Source: JASGKO01 sp049840595 (GTDB lineage: Bacteria; Verrucomicrobiota; Verrucomicrobiia; Chthoniobacterales; Chthoniobacteraceae). Taken from it: a stretch of 64,000 bases of DNA. Positions 47,501-54,468 of this stretch are shown piece by piece. How positions within the stretch are numbered: position 1 is the first letter of the stretch; each line of letters starts with the position of its first letter. The stretch spans positions 186,001 to 250,000 of the forward strand of contig JASGKO010000039.1 in the NCBI GenBank assembly GCA_049840595.1. Reading direction: 5' to 3'. Position numbers and translations under genes: made by a program. Below the pieces are notes generated by a model. That model was not told where the DNA came from. It made no database searches and worked only from the letters and a program-made list of their open reading frames with translations.

Positions 47501-47827
47501 CTCACGCCCGCCTACGAAGCCGCCCGCGTCTTCATCGCGCCCACCCGCTACGCCGCCGGGATTCCGATGAAAATCCACGAGGCCGCCGCGCGCGGGATTC
47601 CCGTCGTTGCCACCTCGTTGCTCGCCCGCCAGCTCGGCTGGACCCACCGCGTCGAGTTGCTGGTGGCCGACGACCCGCAATCCTTCGCCGATTGCTGTGT
47701 CGAGCTGCACGAAAACGAGGCGCTCTGGCAATCCATCCGCGACGCGGCGCTCCAGCGCATCGAGCGCGATTGCTCCACCCACGGCTTTGCGGAAGCTTTG
47801 CGCAAAGCAATCACTCCCACCGCATGA
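44555..47827 (+). CDS. Sulfotransferase-GT2-GT4 trifunctional fusion protein
   Basis: 1090 residues from ATG 44555 (MSDQPKALLILGMHRSGTS). Residues 1-270: sulfotransferase fold with the PAPS 5'-phosphosulfate loop LGMHRSGTSVLTG and 3'-phosphate site VFMTRNPLEIAGSLGRR. Residues about 290-390: coiled coil (ASELQGRLDELDRQFAWKL..., KKVEHQVERLEKTEQKL). A Pro/Ala-rich linker follows. About 460-730: GT2 domain (VSILLVLFNRAELTFQCLRSL, DNDSQDET, LLFLNNDAQLLPGT, EETDYCVRLW). About 730-1090: GT4-like domain (LLFVGSLLYEESPNVDSVRWF, GIPMKIHEAAARGIPVVAT). It probably builds and sulfates a surface polysaccharide in the cytoplasm. Its stop overlaps the next start by 4 bases. Confidence 0.85.
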   Translation: MSDQPKALLILGMHRSGTSVLTGVLQLLGVDLGPRLMRAGDDNEKGFWEHEDVVNLHDQMLRRFSSSWDEVCPLPDGWWNEPAALEARRALKAILERDFAGSPLWGIKDPRMCRLLPLWLPLLEEMGCEPLCVFMTRNPLEIAGSLGRRNQFSSQKSQLLWLQHMLEAELATRHLRRTFTIHHEFLADHARVCAAIAAELGLVWPRPVAAAAADIAGLIDPRLQHHKAQSPFIEGGGVIAETYEILKTTAAPEMAARLEPAHTFLREVNQLLIPLLQQRASELQGRLDELDRQFAWKLSVFQGQTRHLETQKETLARKLESRTKKVEHQVERLEKTEQKLATARHETSQIKDSLVWKLAKPFYQLERVVHKAPPPPAPAGQPSKKKEAAPAVEKPASDSAPARASTSAADSVLHEALLAPAAAPLGPKEFLVQQSQSALNLFLATGEPLVLGTSATPRVSILLVLFNRAELTFQCLRSLALIRDVPYEVVIVDNDSQDETGELLGRIQGATIIRNRENLHFLRGSNQAAAAARGEYLLFLNNDAQLLPGTLEAAFRTIESDAKIGAVGAKIILPDGKLQEAGSIIWNDGSCQGYGRGDDPLAPPYQFRRDVDFCSGAFLLTRSRLFGSGFDEAFSPAYYEETDYCVRLWKSGYRVVYEPSAAILHFEFASSASSQNAIALQVKNRATFQERHHDWLRQQPAPTGDLLRVRRRPHGQPRVLFIDDLVPHPHYGGGCPRSQQILESLCALGREVTYYPFLAISPVFEFERTWTQVYVDMPRAAEIMHGFNSTHFESFLQQRRGFYEVMIVSRPHNMKVVDQCREKHPEWFADVRIVYDAEAVFANRELEKRRLAGQEMSAAEVDALFAGEMKLIRHAAAVTAVSEQEAAVFRQHVSIPAYVIGHRLDLQPTVAKFAGRNGLLFVGSLLYEESPNVDSVRWFHDEILPLIKAKQPLLTKIVGPTTAASLFTFEAPDFILAGQQESLTPAYEAARVFIAPTRYAAGIPMKIHEAAARGIPVVATSLLARQLGWTHRVELLVADDPQSFADCCVELHENEALWQSIRDAALQRIERDCSTHGFAEALRKAITPTA

Positions 47828-49767
47828 GCGACGAAGGAATCACGCCCGAAGAATGGCAGCGCCGCTTGCAGACCCGCACCGCGGAGCTGGCCGCCGCCCA
47901 CGATCGCATCGCCGAATTGACCCGCAAGAATGCCGGGTTGCAGGCCGATAAAAAGGAACTCCAGCAGGCGAAGAAAGAGCTCCGGGCGGAACTGCAGGCC
48001 CTGCGCAAATCCGCCGAATACAAGTTCGGCAAATTCTTCGTCCGTCCCTTGCGCAAGCTCTTCGGCGGTCGCCCGCCGGAGGAAACCGCCGCCGTCGTCG
48101 AGGAAAAGAAACCCGCCCCGCTCCCCGATCCGCTCAAGAACTATCACGAGTGGCGCGAGCTCCACCGCCCGCACGCGGCCGGGCTGGTTGCCATGCTTTC
48201 GAGCGCGGAGGAGTTCACCGCCAGGCCGCTGGTCAGCATCCTCATGCCGGTTTACAACACACCGGTCGAGATGCTGGAGGAGGCCATCGCCTCCGTGCGT
48301 GCGCAGGTCTATCCGCATTGGGAACTGGTGATTGCCGATGACTGCTCGCCCGCCCCGCACGTCGCCGAGCGGCTGCGGCACTGGCAGGAAACGGACTCGC
48401 GGATTCGCGTCACCTTCCTCTCGCAAAACTGCGGCATCGCCCTCGCCACCAATGCCGCCGCCGCCCTCGCCAAAGGGGAGTGGCTCGCCCTGCTCGATCA
48501 CGACGACTGGATCGAGCCCGAGGCCCTCTTCGAAATGGTGAAGGCGCTGCAAACCGCGCCGGAGGCCGATTTCATCTACAGCGACGAGGACAAGGTGGAT
48601 GAAAACGGCACCTTTCTAAAACCGTTCTTCAAGCCCGACTGGTCGCCCGACGCGCTGCTCTCGTGCAATTACCTCTGCCATTTTTCGATGCTGCGCCGTT
48701 CGTTGTTCGAGACCATCAGCGGCTACCGCACGGGCTTCGATGGCGCGCAGGATTACGATCTCTTTCTCCGCGCCACCGAGCGCGCGCGCAAGATCCTGCA
48801 CGTGCCGAAGCCGCTCTACCACTGGCGCATCAGCGCGACCTCCACCTCGTCGGATTCGCAGCAAAAACCGGCCGCCGTCGAAAATGGCCGCCGCGCCGTC
48901 GCGGACGCCATCCAGCGCCGCGGCCTCCACGCCACCGCCGAGACCGCCAAGGGCGCCCGCTACCGCGTCCGCTATGCCATTCCCGAGTCGAAGAAAATCA
49001 CCATCCTCATCCCCACCAAGGACCGGCTCGACCTCCTCGCCCGCTGCATCGCGAGCATCGAGGAAAAAACCGATTATCCGAACTACGAGATCGTCGTGAT
49101 CAACAACGGCAGCACCCAGCCCGAGACGCTCGCGTATTTCGCACAGACGAAACACCGCATCGTCAACTACGACGGCCCGTTCAATTTCGCCGCCATCTGC
49201 AACTACGGCGTCCGCGCCACCGAGGGCGAGTGGCTGCTCTTTTTGAACAACGACATCGAGGCCATCGAGCCCGGCTGGCTCACCGCCATGGCCGAGCACG
49301 TCCAGCGTCCCGCGGTCGGCGCCGTCGGCGCGAAACTGCTTTTCCCCGACGACACCATCCAGCACGCGGGCGTGATTTTCTCCGAGAGCGACCTCGCCAT
49401 CCACGCCTTCCATTCCGCCAAGCGGAACAGCTACGAAAACGGCGGCCTGCTCCAGATCATCCGCAACTACAGCGCCGTCACCGCCGCCTGCCTGCTCCTG
49501 CGCCGCGACGTCTTCGAGCACATCGGCGGCTTCGACGAAGTGCGCTTCGCCGTCAGCTACAACGACACCGACCTCTGCCTGCGCCTCCGCGAGCTCGGCC
49601 TCGACATCGTGTACACCCCCTTCGCCGAGCTCTACCACTACGAGTCCCAGTCGCGCGGCTACGACAAGCCCAACCCCACCGAATCCCGCCACATGCGCGC
49701 CCGCTGGTCCGCCGTCCTGGCGCACGACCCGTTCAACAATCCGAACCTCGTCCGGTTAAAGAAATAG
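47824..49767 (+). CDS. Double GT2 glycosyltransferase with N-terminal coiled coil
   Basis: 647 residues from ATG 47824 (overlap ATGA with the previous gene). An N-terminal coiled coil, about 10-65 (RTAELAAAHDRIAELTRKNAGLQ..., KKELRAELQALRKSAEY), precedes two GT-A domains. The first has LVSILMPVYNTPVEMLEEAI, IADDCSP, LALLDHDDWIEP and FIYSDEDKVDENG. The second has ITILIPTKDRLDLLARCIAS, VINNGST, LLFLNNDIEAIEPG and SYNDTDLCLRLRELG. The pattern is the O-antigen biosynthesis enzyme family that adds several rhamnose or similar residues. It belongs to one transcription unit with the sulfotransferase-GT fusion; the shared coiled coil suggests they form a complex. Confidence 0.88.
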   Translation: MSDEGITPEEWQRRLQTRTAELAAAHDRIAELTRKNAGLQADKKELQQAKKELRAELQALRKSAEYKFGKFFVRPLRKLFGGRPPEETAAVVEEKKPAPLPDPLKNYHEWRELHRPHAAGLVAMLSSAEEFTARPLVSILMPVYNTPVEMLEEAIASVRAQVYPHWELVIADDCSPAPHVAERLRHWQETDSRIRVTFLSQNCGIALATNAAAALAKGEWLALLDHDDWIEPEALFEMVKALQTAPEADFIYSDEDKVDENGTFLKPFFKPDWSPDALLSCNYLCHFSMLRRSLFETISGYRTGFDGAQDYDLFLRATERARKILHVPKPLYHWRISATSTSSDSQQKPAAVENGRRAVADAIQRRGLHATAETAKGARYRVRYAIPESKKITILIPTKDRLDLLARCIASIEEKTDYPNYEIVVINNGSTQPETLAYFAQTKHRIVNYDGPFNFAAICNYGVRATEGEWLLFLNNDIEAIEPGWLTAMAEHVQRPAVGAVGAKLLFPDDTIQHAGVIFSESDLAIHAFHSAKRNSYENGGLLQIIRNYSAVTAACLLLRRDVFEHIGGFDEVRFAVSYNDTDLCLRLRELGLDIVYTPFAELYHYESQSRGYDKPNPTESRHMRARWSAVLAHDPFNNPNLVRLKK

Positions 49768-49830
49768 CCGCACGACCCGCCTCGGCTCGCTCCGACCGCG
49801 CTCAAAACCTCCATCGTCTCCACGCCCTTG

Positions 49831-49877
49831 GAGTGCGGCGACACGTCGCCGCTTTCCCCACGCGAGACAAGTCTCGC
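49831..49877. repeat. REP-like double palindrome after the glycosyltransferase operon
   Basis: Two adjacent perfect hairpins: GCGGCGAC-AC-GTCGCCGC (49835-49852), followed by TTT, and GCGAGAC-AA-GTCTCGC (49862-49877). The first could act as terminator for the glycosyltransferase operon. Confidence 0.65.
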
Positions 49878-50013
49878 CCCCAACGCGTAGCCCATTATTT
49901 CAGTTCTTACTCTTTGTCTTACTTCTGCTTTTGATCGTGAATCCCCGAGAGGGAAAGACAATCAGTGCCGATAGCAAGAATCGGCCTCTTTTGCAGCAGT
50001 GCAGATGAGACTG
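49878..50013. other. Left edge of a lower-GC island
   Basis: Base composition falls from about 65 % to about 50 % G+C from here to about 51230. No gene or RNA seen in this part. Confidence 0.45.
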
Positions 50014-50334
50014 CTAAACGCTGACCTCTACATCGATGTCATCCACGCAGGTTTGTGGACGCGAGTGGTTGGTTCCTGTCTCCCAGACACCGCTGCGAAC
50101 AGAAACTTTCGTTAGACCCTCGATGGGAATGCAGCGCCAGTTCTGGGGCGAGTTGGGAACAATCGCTCCACTGCTGCTAGTACCACCAAACTGATAAAAG
50201 AGCGCCTGCTCTCTTCCGTTCTTGGTGCCGATGACGTGAGGACACATCTCACGAACGTGTCCGTTGTAAGTGGCGACCACCTGCTGCTTATTCAGGATGG
50301 CCGATTTGATGGTGTTGTATGTTGTGCTTGGCAT
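50014..50334 (-). CDS. Uncharacterised small protein (VREMCPHVIG motif)
   Basis: 106 residues, MPSTTYNTIKSAILNKQQVVATYNGHVREMC... with the central block PHVIGTKNGREQALFYQFGG, then NWRCIPIEGLTKVSV and a final PQTCVDDIDVEV. The strand pattern and the 'ATYNGHxRxxxPH' layout recall the WYL/SH3-like sensor fold, but I cannot assign it with certainty. No signal peptide or TM. Lower-GC composition and an isolated position suggest horizontal origin. It lies 77 bases downstream of the next listed gene, same strand, so possibly one operon. No clear ribosome binding site. Confidence 0.6.
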   Translation of the reverse strand: MPSTTYNTIKSAILNKQQVVATYNGHVREMCPHVIGTKNGREQALFYQFGGTSSSGAIVPNSPQNWRCIPIEGLTKVSVRSGVWETGTNHSRPQTCVDDIDVEVSV

Positions 50335-50411
50335 AGGGAGAAAGTGTGAAATCAGACAACGTGACAGCCGGAGCAGTCCACTACAGCGTATGGTCCGGTG
50401 ACGTTCTTACG

Positions 50412-50975
50412 TTATCCAACATCACCGGTATTGCAGTAGGTTTGAAGCCCCGCCTTGATTACGAGAAGGGCGATATACACGGCCAGAGGTGTCCAGAATG
50501 TTGCGCCTGCAAAGCCCGCTGTGAGGATGGAAGCGGCGATTGTGCGTGGAAGGGTAGCCTGCCCAAGTAATCCTTTTTGGAATTGCTCGTGTGGGCCGTC
50601 GCTACCACAAATGACACCGCGAAACTCCTTTCCGAATCTGCGCAGCAACCTATCGCCTGGAATCCGCGTCCACTCGTGTTCAATTGACGGGTCGTTGAGT
50701 GAAGTAACATCGACGGTTCCGGAATCGGCCTGCTGGGCAAAGCCGGATGGGATACCCGTCTGCGAGGGAGTCTCGAAATAAGGCGAACCGCCATAACTGG
50801 CGGTTTCTTCCTGCTCGAATTCGCGAAACACGCGCTCAAAGGTATTTGCGTCAGTGCGCGGAATGGATTTGAGGTAGGCTGCGTAGTCCTTCGCTAGAAC
50901 AGCAAGACCAGCGGTAAGCAGGTCACGGCTGTCGGTTTGGATTTGGCTAAGCGTATTTTCGATTGTTAAGTTCAT
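50412..50975 (-). CDS. Uncharacterised protein with C-terminal membrane segment
   Basis: 187 residues. The N-terminal half is helical and acidic (LSQIQTDSRDLLTAGLAVLAKDYAAYLKSI, FERVFREFEQEETA). The middle is polar (EHEWTRIPGDRLLRRFGKEFRGVICGSDGPHEQFQKG), and the C-terminus has hydrophobic helices (TIAASILTAGFAGATFW, AVYIALLVIKAGLQTYC). No family recognised. Codon use and GC differ from the surrounding genes. It is the first gene of a two-gene unit with 50014-50334; a pair of a membrane protein and a small soluble protein in an island could be a defence or toxin-type module, but no motif proves it. Confidence 0.5.
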   Translation of the reverse strand: MNLTIENTLSQIQTDSRDLLTAGLAVLAKDYAAYLKSIPRTDANTFERVFREFEQEETASYGGSPYFETPSQTGIPSGFAQQADSGTVDVTSLNDPSIEHEWTRIPGDRLLRRFGKEFRGVICGSDGPHEQFQKGLLGQATLPRTIAASILTAGFAGATFWTPLAVYIALLVIKAGLQTYCNTGDVG

Positions 50976-51299
50976 AAAGTAGGAGCGGCGAGTCGCCTAA
51001 CCAGAAATAAACGAAAGTGAGTTTCGTTATTTATAAGATAAACCTTTGGGTAGCAGTTTCGTCTAATCCGGTTGCCATCAGAGAGCCGCGCCAGAGATTG
51101 CGTATCCATAGAAAGGAAGGTTCCTGAAAAAAGCGAAAATCACAAGATCTAACTGCATAGAGGATTCTTGATTATCACTGCAATTCGGTATCACTCTTCT
51201 TGTGCTCACCCTTACCTTACATCAAATCCTCTCTGCGCCTCCGCGCCTCTGCGGTAAATATCTTTCCCTTCGACACGCGCCTGCATTTCTCCTAGAACC
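50976..51299. other. Intergenic region, right edge of the island
   Basis: 324 AT-richer bases. A TATAAATAA-like box on the minus strand near 51030-51045 may be the promoter of the island genes. Bases 51229-51257 carry the repeat TCTCTGCGCCTCCGCGCC..., also seen at 56311-56340. No gene. Confidence 0.4.
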
Positions 51300-51341
51300 G
51301 TGGCCCGTGATTGTGAAACTCCTTCCGCACGAGGTGCGCTC

Positions 51342-52454
51342 ATGAACCGGCTGATTGTGGCCGACAGCGAGCGCGATGCCGATATGCTCTATGCCACCCG
51401 GTTTTTCGCACCGGATGCGTTTGTCTTTCTCGAAAAAGCCGGGCGCAAGAAATTGCTGCTGAGCGAGCTGGAAGTGGACCGGGGTCGCGCCACCGCGGCG
51501 GTGGATGAAGTGCTGCCGATGTCGGAAATCGCCGACCGGGTGCGCAAGCAGCTCAAGAAGGAGCCGTCCTTTCCCGATATAATTGCCGCTTTCCTCAAGC
51601 GCGAAAAGGCCGCCCGGGTCGCGGTGCCGGAGAGCTTCCCGCTCGGCCTTGCCCTGGAATTGCAGGCACGCGGCCTCCAGCTCAAGGTGGAGGCCGGTGC
51701 CTTCTGGCCGGAACGCGAATACAAGACGGCGAAGGAAATCAAATCCCTCCGCGAAGCGCTCAAGATCACCGAGACCGGGATGCTCCGCGCCTTCGAGGTG
51801 CTGGCGGCCGCGACGATTGATCCCAAGAAATTTCTCGTCTGGGGTGGCTCGAAGCTGACCAGCGAACGGCTGCGGGCGGAAATCGACTCCGCGATTCTCC
51901 ACGCGGGCGGGCTGCCGGCGAATACGATCGTCGCCGGGGGCAATCAGGCCTGCGATCCGCACGAGCGCGGGAGCGGCCCGCTGAAGGCCAATTCTCTGAT
52001 CATCCTCGACATTTTCCCACGCCATGCCCGCCATGGCTATTACGGCGACCTCACCCGCACGGTGGTGCGTGGAAAGGCCAGCGAGGCGCAGAAGGATCTC
52101 TGGCATGTGGTGTGGGAAGGCCAGAAAATCGCCCTCCGCGCCATGAAACCCGGCGAGGATGGCAAGGCGATCCAGGATGCGGTGAAGGACTTCTTCACCA
52201 TGCACGGCTACCCGACCGAACAGAGAAAGGGACGCTGGACCGGCTTTTTCCACGGCCTCGGCCACGGCCTCGGGCTGGAAATCCACGAATCGCCCCGTTT
52301 TTCCCGCACCACGCTGAAGCCCGGGCAGGTCATCACCGTGGAGCCCGGACTTTATTACCCTGGAATCGGCGGCGTCCGGCATGAGGATGTGGTCGCGGTG
52401 ACCGGGAAGGGCATCCAGATGCTGACCGGTTGCCCCCGCCCGTTGGAAATTTGA
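51342..52454 (+). CDS. M24 family Xaa-Pro aminopeptidase
   Basis: 370 residues from ATG 51342 (MNRLIVADSERDADMLY); an earlier ATG at 51300 would add 14 residues without family similarity. The N-terminal creatinase-like domain is followed by the pita-bread fold with all five metal ligands: Asp in IILDIFPRH, Asp in YYGDLTRT, His in GLGHGLGLEIHE, Glu in ITVEPGLYY and Glu in GVRHEDVVAV. Two metal ions (Mn or Co) cleave the N-terminal residue ahead of proline. Cytoplasmic. It stands at the right side of the island, with normal composition. Confidence 0.9.
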   Translation: MNRLIVADSERDADMLYATRFFAPDAFVFLEKAGRKKLLLSELEVDRGRATAAVDEVLPMSEIADRVRKQLKKEPSFPDIIAAFLKREKAARVAVPESFPLGLALELQARGLQLKVEAGAFWPEREYKTAKEIKSLREALKITETGMLRAFEVLAAATIDPKKFLVWGGSKLTSERLRAEIDSAILHAGGLPANTIVAGGNQACDPHERGSGPLKANSLIILDIFPRHARHGYYGDLTRTVVRGKASEAQKDLWHVVWEGQKIALRAMKPGEDGKAIQDAVKDFFTMHGYPTEQRKGRWTGFFHGLGHGLGLEIHESPRFSRTTLKPGQVITVEPGLYYPGIGGVRHEDVVAVTGKGIQMLTGCPRPLEI

Positions 52455-52504
52455 ACGTTTAGCGGCGTGCCGCTGTCGAATTCCGCGAAAGAGCTTCTCT
52501 ACCT

Positions 52505-53236
52505 ATGACACTTGCCACCACTCTTGCCATTTTTTTACCGCTCGGCGGCGGCGATGGCGGGTTTAGCCATTGGCTGCTTTACATCGGATTTCCTCTGTTG
52601 CTGGGCCTCTACGCCCAGTGGAAAGTCACCAGCACCATTCGTAAATATTCGCAGGTTCCCACCGCCGGGAACATCACCGGGGCGGAAATCGCCCAGCGCA
52701 TCCTCGATGCGGCGCAGATTCGCGACGTGCAGGTCGAGGAAATCAACGGCATGCTGGGCGATCACTACGACCCGACCAGCAAGCGCCTCTGCCTGTCCTC
52801 GGATGTTTACCATTCCGCTTCCGTCGCCGCGGTGGGCATTGCCGCCCACGAAACCGGCCACGCGATCCAGCACGCCAAGGCCTACGCCCCGCTCGCCGCC
52901 CGCATGGCGGTGGTGCCGATCACCCAGTTTGCCTCGCAGATCCTGCCCTTTGTGATGATCGGCGGTTTCTGGTTCGGCTTCTTTGCCCTCATCAAGCTCG
53001 GCATCATCTGCTATCTCGTGCTCACCTTTTTCCAGTTGGTCACGTTGCCGGTGGAAATTGACGCCTCGAAGCGCGCCAAAATCATCCTTGAGCAGATGGG
53101 TTTCATCCGCGAGGGCGAGATTACCGGGGTCAATCGCGTGCTCGATTCGGCGGCTTTGACCTATGTCGCCGCCTTCATCGCCTCGCTGGGCAACCTGCTT
53201 TACCTGCTCTCGCTGACCAACCAGCGCCGCAACTGA
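52505..53236 (+). CDS. Membrane zinc metallopeptidase (YugP/DUF2268-like, HETGH)
   Basis: 243 residues. An N-terminal TM helix (WLLYIGFPLLLGLYA) is followed by a short soluble part with the zinc site VGIAAHETGHAIQHAK (His115, Glu116, His119). Two or three further TM helices follow (ASQILPFVMIGGFWFGFFALI, IICYLVLTFFQLVTLPVEIDASKRA). The sequence EIDASKRA after the last helix pair is a family hallmark of YugP-type neutral zinc metallopeptidases. The active site is on the membrane surface. It sits 30 bases before an ECF sigma gene, so it might take part in anti-sigma processing; this is inference only. Confidence 0.88.
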   Translation: MTLATTLAIFLPLGGGDGGFSHWLLYIGFPLLLGLYAQWKVTSTIRKYSQVPTAGNITGAEIAQRILDAAQIRDVQVEEINGMLGDHYDPTSKRLCLSSDVYHSASVAAVGIAAHETGHAIQHAKAYAPLAARMAVVPITQFASQILPFVMIGGFWFGFFALIKLGIICYLVLTFFQLVTLPVEIDASKRAKIILEQMGFIREGEITGVNRVLDSAALTYVAAFIASLGNLLYLLSLTNQRRN

Positions 53237-53266
53237 CCGCCAAAACTGATTTAACTCCACCACGTT

Positions 53267-53956
53267 ATGTCGCAATCCATCTGCCAGCTTTTCCAGGGAT
53301 TGAACCCCATCAACGCCCTCGTTGCTCCTTTGCAAGCGGAGGAGAAAGTGGTATCGGCTAAAAGCTCGATGCAGGAAGACTCCCGCCGACAGGATGACGC
53401 ACTCATCGCCCGCACCCAGGCTGGCGATCCGTCGGCGTTTGATGAATTGGTCGTCAAATACAGCCCGCGCCTCTACGGCCTGGTCTATAACATGACCTCG
53501 AACCACGAGGACACGAACGACCTGTTGCAGGACATTTTCTCGAAGGCCTACCGTTCCATCCGCGGTTTTCAGGGGAAATCGAGCTTTTACACCTGGATTC
53601 ACACCATCAGCGTGAATCTCACCATCAATTTCCTCAAGAAACGTGGCCGGCGCTACCAGCTCAGCCTCGACGACGTGGATAACAACCTGCAGAACGACAA
53701 GGATTTCATCGAATTGACCTCGACCAGCTCGCCCGTGCGCGAAGCCGATCTCGGGGAACTGCAAATTCGCTTGAACGAAGCCATGCAAAAGCTGTCCAAT
53801 GAACATCGGGCGGTGGTGACCATGTTCGACATTCAAGGAATGCCGCACGCGGAAATCGCCAAAATTTTGGGCATCTCGGAGGGCACGGTTCGTTCGCGCC
53901 TCTTCTACGCCCATCGCCAGTTGCAGAACTACCTCGAAGAATTTCGTAAGAACTAA
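53267..53956 (+). CDS. ECF RNA polymerase sigma factor (RpoE/SigW type)
   Basis: 229 residues; the first 34 (MSQSICQLFQGLNPINALVA...) are poorly conserved and ATG 53369 (MQEDSRRQDDALIARTQAGD) may be the true start. Region 2: QAGDPSAFDELVVKYSPRLYGLVYNMTSN and DTNDLLQDIFSKAYRSIRGFQ. Region 4: LSNEHRAVVTMFDIQGMPHAEIAKILGISEGTVRSRLFYARQ-type helix-turn-helix (SEGTVRSRLFYAHRQLQNYL). Followed 17 bases later by a membrane anti-sigma candidate and then a degenerate HtrA-like protein; all three overlap or nearly overlap, so one operon. Confidence 0.9.
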   Translation: MSQSICQLFQGLNPINALVAPLQAEEKVVSAKSSMQEDSRRQDDALIARTQAGDPSAFDELVVKYSPRLYGLVYNMTSNHEDTNDLLQDIFSKAYRSIRGFQGKSSFYTWIHTISVNLTINFLKKRGRRYQLSLDDVDNNLQNDKDFIELTSTSSPVREADLGELQIRLNEAMQKLSNEHRAVVTMFDIQGMPHAEIAKILGISEGTVRSRLFYAHRQLQNYLEEFRKN

Positions 53957-53973
53957 AACCGGAACCACAAACT

Positions 53974-54468
53974 ATGCTCGACGAAAACGATCTGCAAAAA
54001 TTGCTCCGGCTCAAGCGTTACGAACAGCCTGGCCCCGAGTATTTTGACAACTTCCTCGCGGAGTTTCAGCGCCGCCAGCGCATGGAGATCGTGAAGCAGC
54101 CGCTGCGCAAGCTGCTCTTGGAGCGCGTGCAGACGTTCTTCCAGCAGGTGAGTGCGATCAGCTACGGCTATGCGACTGCGACCGCCGCGGTGCTGGTCAC
54201 GGCGGGCATTATTTCCGCCCGCATTCTTACCGGCCCGGTCGGTCCGACGGCCACCCTGGCCTCGAATGACTCGGTCAGTGCGCCCGAGCACCTTTCCCAA
54301 GCTTCTCTCCCGGCGGCCACCCTGGCCTTGAACCCACAGAACGACGATGCCGGATTAAAGCTCGTTCCAACCGGAGTGCGTCCGGAGCGCGTTATCGATG
54401 CGGGGTCGAATCCCTACTACGTCATCGATGCGCGGCCCGTGAGTTATGAGCCTTCTCTCAGCTTCTAA
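53974..54468 (+). CDS. Single-pass membrane protein, probable anti-sigma factor
   Basis: 164 residues. A cytoplasmic N-terminus of about 65 residues (LDENDLQKLLRLKRYEQPGPEYFDNFL, then AEFQRRQRMEIVKQPL) precedes one TM segment (YATATAAVLVTAGIISARIL). An outer tail with a VxPxGV, NPYYVIDARPVSYEP end follows. Position right after the sigma gene and topology fit an anti-sigma factor; no zinc motif. The outer part would be the target of a sensing protease. The next gene starts inside its last 23 bases. Confidence 0.68.
   Translation: MLDENDLQKLLRLKRYEQPGPEYFDNFLAEFQRRQRMEIVKQPLRKLLLERVQTFFQQVSAISYGYATATAAVLVTAGIISARILTGPVGPTATLASNDSVSAPEHLSQASLPAATLALNPQNDDAGLKLVPTGVRPERVIDAGSNPYYVIDARPVSYEPSLSF

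Noticed and set aside
45749..47782. 677-codon open frame on the minus strand
   Set aside because: Shadow of the GT2/GT4 domains of the plus-strand fusion, which have intact motifs in both domains.
50014..50334. Toxin-antitoxin assignment of the two island genes
   Set aside because: Sizes and order fit loosely, but neither protein has a recognisable toxin or DNA-binding antitoxin motif, so I left them as unknown.
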